A stretch of 64,000 bases of DNA from Chloroflexota bacterium (GTDB lineage Bacteria; Chloroflexota; Anaerolineae; Anaerolineales; UBA11579), in the NCBI GenBank assembly GCA_019456165.1, contig VRUJ01000007.1, positions 1 to 64,000 on the forward strand. The letters are read 5' to 3'. The translations under genes and the position numbers were made by a program. Numbering within the stretch: the first letter of the stretch is position 1; each line of letters starts with the position of its first letter. The notes under the pieces are model-generated. The model searched no databases. It saw nothing but the letters and a program-made list of their open reading frames with translations, and was not told the DNA's origin. This document shows positions 62,970-64,000 of this stretch, in pieces.

Positions 62970-64000
62970 GCGATTCGGTAGTAGTTATCGGTGGGGGTAT
63001 TGCTGGTATTCAGGCGTCTCTAGATTTAGCAGATGCGGGCGCTCGAGTGACAATCGTTGAACGCGAGGTGACCATTGGGGGCATAATGGCAGTTCTAGAT
63101 AAAAATTTCCCCACGCTGGATTGTTCGATTTGTATTGAAGCTCCAAAAATGTCAGAAGTTGATTTACACCCAAATATCGAAATCCTATCTATGGCAGAGG
63201 TGGAATCGGTAACTGGAACGGCAGGTGATTTTCAGGTAACTATCCGTCAGAAAGAGCGATTTGTAACTGATGAGTGCACTCGCTGCGACCTGTGCACCGA
63301 GGTTTGCCCGGTTGTGTTACCGAACGAATTTGACGCTGGAATGGCCACGCGCCGGGCAATTTTCACGCCCATCCCTCAATCGGCTCCAGGGGAGTACGCC
63401 ATTAATATTGATGACTGCTTAAACGACCCCCCAAATTATGTCCCTTGCAATCATTGTATTGAGATTTGTCCTCCGGACTGCATAGATTTCATGCTACCCA
63501 GGGAAAAGACGATCACACAAGAAGCAGGGTCGGTCGTTGTTGCGGTGGGTTACGATACCATTGATCCCCAATTGATAAAGGAATATGGCTACGGGAGCCA
63601 CCCAGATATATTAACTGCTCTAGAATTCGAACGCTTAGTGAATTCTGCAGGCCCGACCGAGGGGGAGATACTAAAACCATCCAATGGTGAACATCCCGAA
63701 AATATACTCTTTGTGTTGTGTGTGGGTTCACGTGACCAGCGTTACTATTCTTACTGCTCCAGGTTCTGCTGCATGTATTCTATCAAGCATGCTTACCAGG
63801 CACTCGACCATGGCGTTGAGGATGTCACCGTAATGTATATGGATATCCGCTCATACGGTAAAGGCTTCGATGGCTTTTGGCAGCGCACACGCGATGAAAA
63901 CGCGAAATTTATTCGGAGTAAACCTTCGCGCATCCAGGCGAACGGCAATGGGCGTATAAAAGTTACTTATGAGGATACTCAGAACGCTACTAGGATGGTT
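62966..64000 (+). CDS. hdrA: HdrA-like heterodisulfide reductase flavoprotein (5' part; cut by window end)
   Basis: 345 codons are seen and the frame is still open at the window end. VIGGGIAGIQASLDLADAG at the N-terminus binds FAD. The HdrA-specific segment KNFPTLDCSICIEAPKM follows. Two [4Fe-4S] sites read CTRCDLCTEVCPVV and CNHCIEICPPDC. VLCVGSRDQRYYSYCSRFCC is the site where some methanogen HdrA have Sec; here the codon is TGC, so Cys. In bacteria HdrA can bifurcate or confurcate electrons between ferredoxin and other acceptors. The place behind KorDABC suggests ferredoxin as its partner. Confidence 0.9.
   Translation, partial: MSDSVVVIGGGIAGIQASLDLADAGARVTIVEREVTIGGIMAVLDKNFPTLDCSICIEAPKMSEVDLHPNIEILSMAEVESVTGTAGDFQVTIRQKERFVTDECTRCDLCTEVCPVVLPNEFDAGMATRRAIFTPIPQSAPGEYAINIDDCLNDPPNYVPCNHCIEICPPDCIDFMLPREKTITQEAGSVVVAVGYDTIDPQLIKEYGYGSHPDILTALEFERLVNSAGPTEGEILKPSNGEHPENILFVLCVGSRDQRYYSYCSRFCCMYSIKHAYQALDHGVEDVTVMYMDIRSYGKGFDGFWQRTRDENAKFIRSKPSRIQANGNGRIKVTYEDTQNATRMV

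Noticed and set aside
63719..63780. Sec in HdrA (YUSRxCC position)
   Set aside because: The codon is TGC, so Cys.

Overview
The window is 64 kb of what looks like ordinary chromosome from a heterotrophic bacterium. No phage, transposase, integrase or CRISPR array is visible. I infer Chloroflexota, probably Anaerolineae-like, from gene style and content: moderate GC, frequent TTG starts, a SufR-controlled SUF operon, a compact beta-oxidation operon, a KOR-HdrA cluster and selenoproteins of the DUF3179 type. No rRNA or other marker is present to prove this.

Layout. 1-1.5 kb: a triheme cytochrome c lipoprotein and a small hypothetical protein. 1.6-10.4 kb: a TetR-controlled fatty acid beta-oxidation operon (TetR, metallo-beta-lactamase fold protein, two acyl-CoA dehydrogenases, a DUF6125-like protein, a hydroxyacyl-CoA dehydrogenase/enoyl-CoA hydratase fusion, thiolase, SCP2). 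10.4-17.8 kb: iron-sulfur cluster assembly, with sufR and a DUF59 gene divergent from sufC-B-D-(hypothetical)-S-U and a Rieske protein. 18.3-25.7 kb: pentose phosphate genes tkt, tal, gnd and zwf, with a solitary DNA methyltransferase overlapping tkt and tal. 25.7-31 kb: zinc ribbon and SH3 proteins, an A-type Fe-S carrier, hutH, a phytol-kinase-like protein, an unknown gene and smpB. 31-38.6 kb: a patatin lipase, proS behind an apparent proline-codon attenuator, a serine hydrolase, ligA and an alpha-oxoamine synthase. 38.6-41.4 kb: tmRNA (ssrA), a dispersed palindromic repeat, arsR-arsM and an aldo/keto reductase. 41.6-50.8 kb, all minus strand: an ECF sigma/anti-sigma pair, a cupin, a broken thioredoxin-like gene, a membrane-anchored endonuclease/phosphatase-fold protein, plsY, an epimerase, a FecR lipoprotein and inositol-phosphate synthase. 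50.9-52.7 kb: two adjacent selenoprotein genes. 52.8-57.5 kb: the pyrimidine operon pyrC-B-FE-D behind a leader-peptide attenuator. 57.5-59.9 kb: a peptidase remnant, OsmC, a third selenoprotein and a Cys-rich small protein. 60.2-64 kb: 2-oxoacid:ferredoxin oxidoreductase (delta, alpha, beta, gamma) and the start of hdrA, cut by the window end.

Two signals stand out. First, three genes carry an in-frame TGA exactly at the first cysteine of a CxxC motif, each followed at SECIS distance by a hairpin. The two paralogous hairpins differ in stem sequence but keep pairing and loop. Second, proS and the pyr operon each begin with a strong promoter only 8-10 bases before the ATG of a short peptide, followed by an intrinsic terminator just upstream of the structural gene. 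The proS peptide is proline-rich, and the pyr peptide ends inside its terminator hairpin. This looks like attenuation built on leaderless leader peptides.
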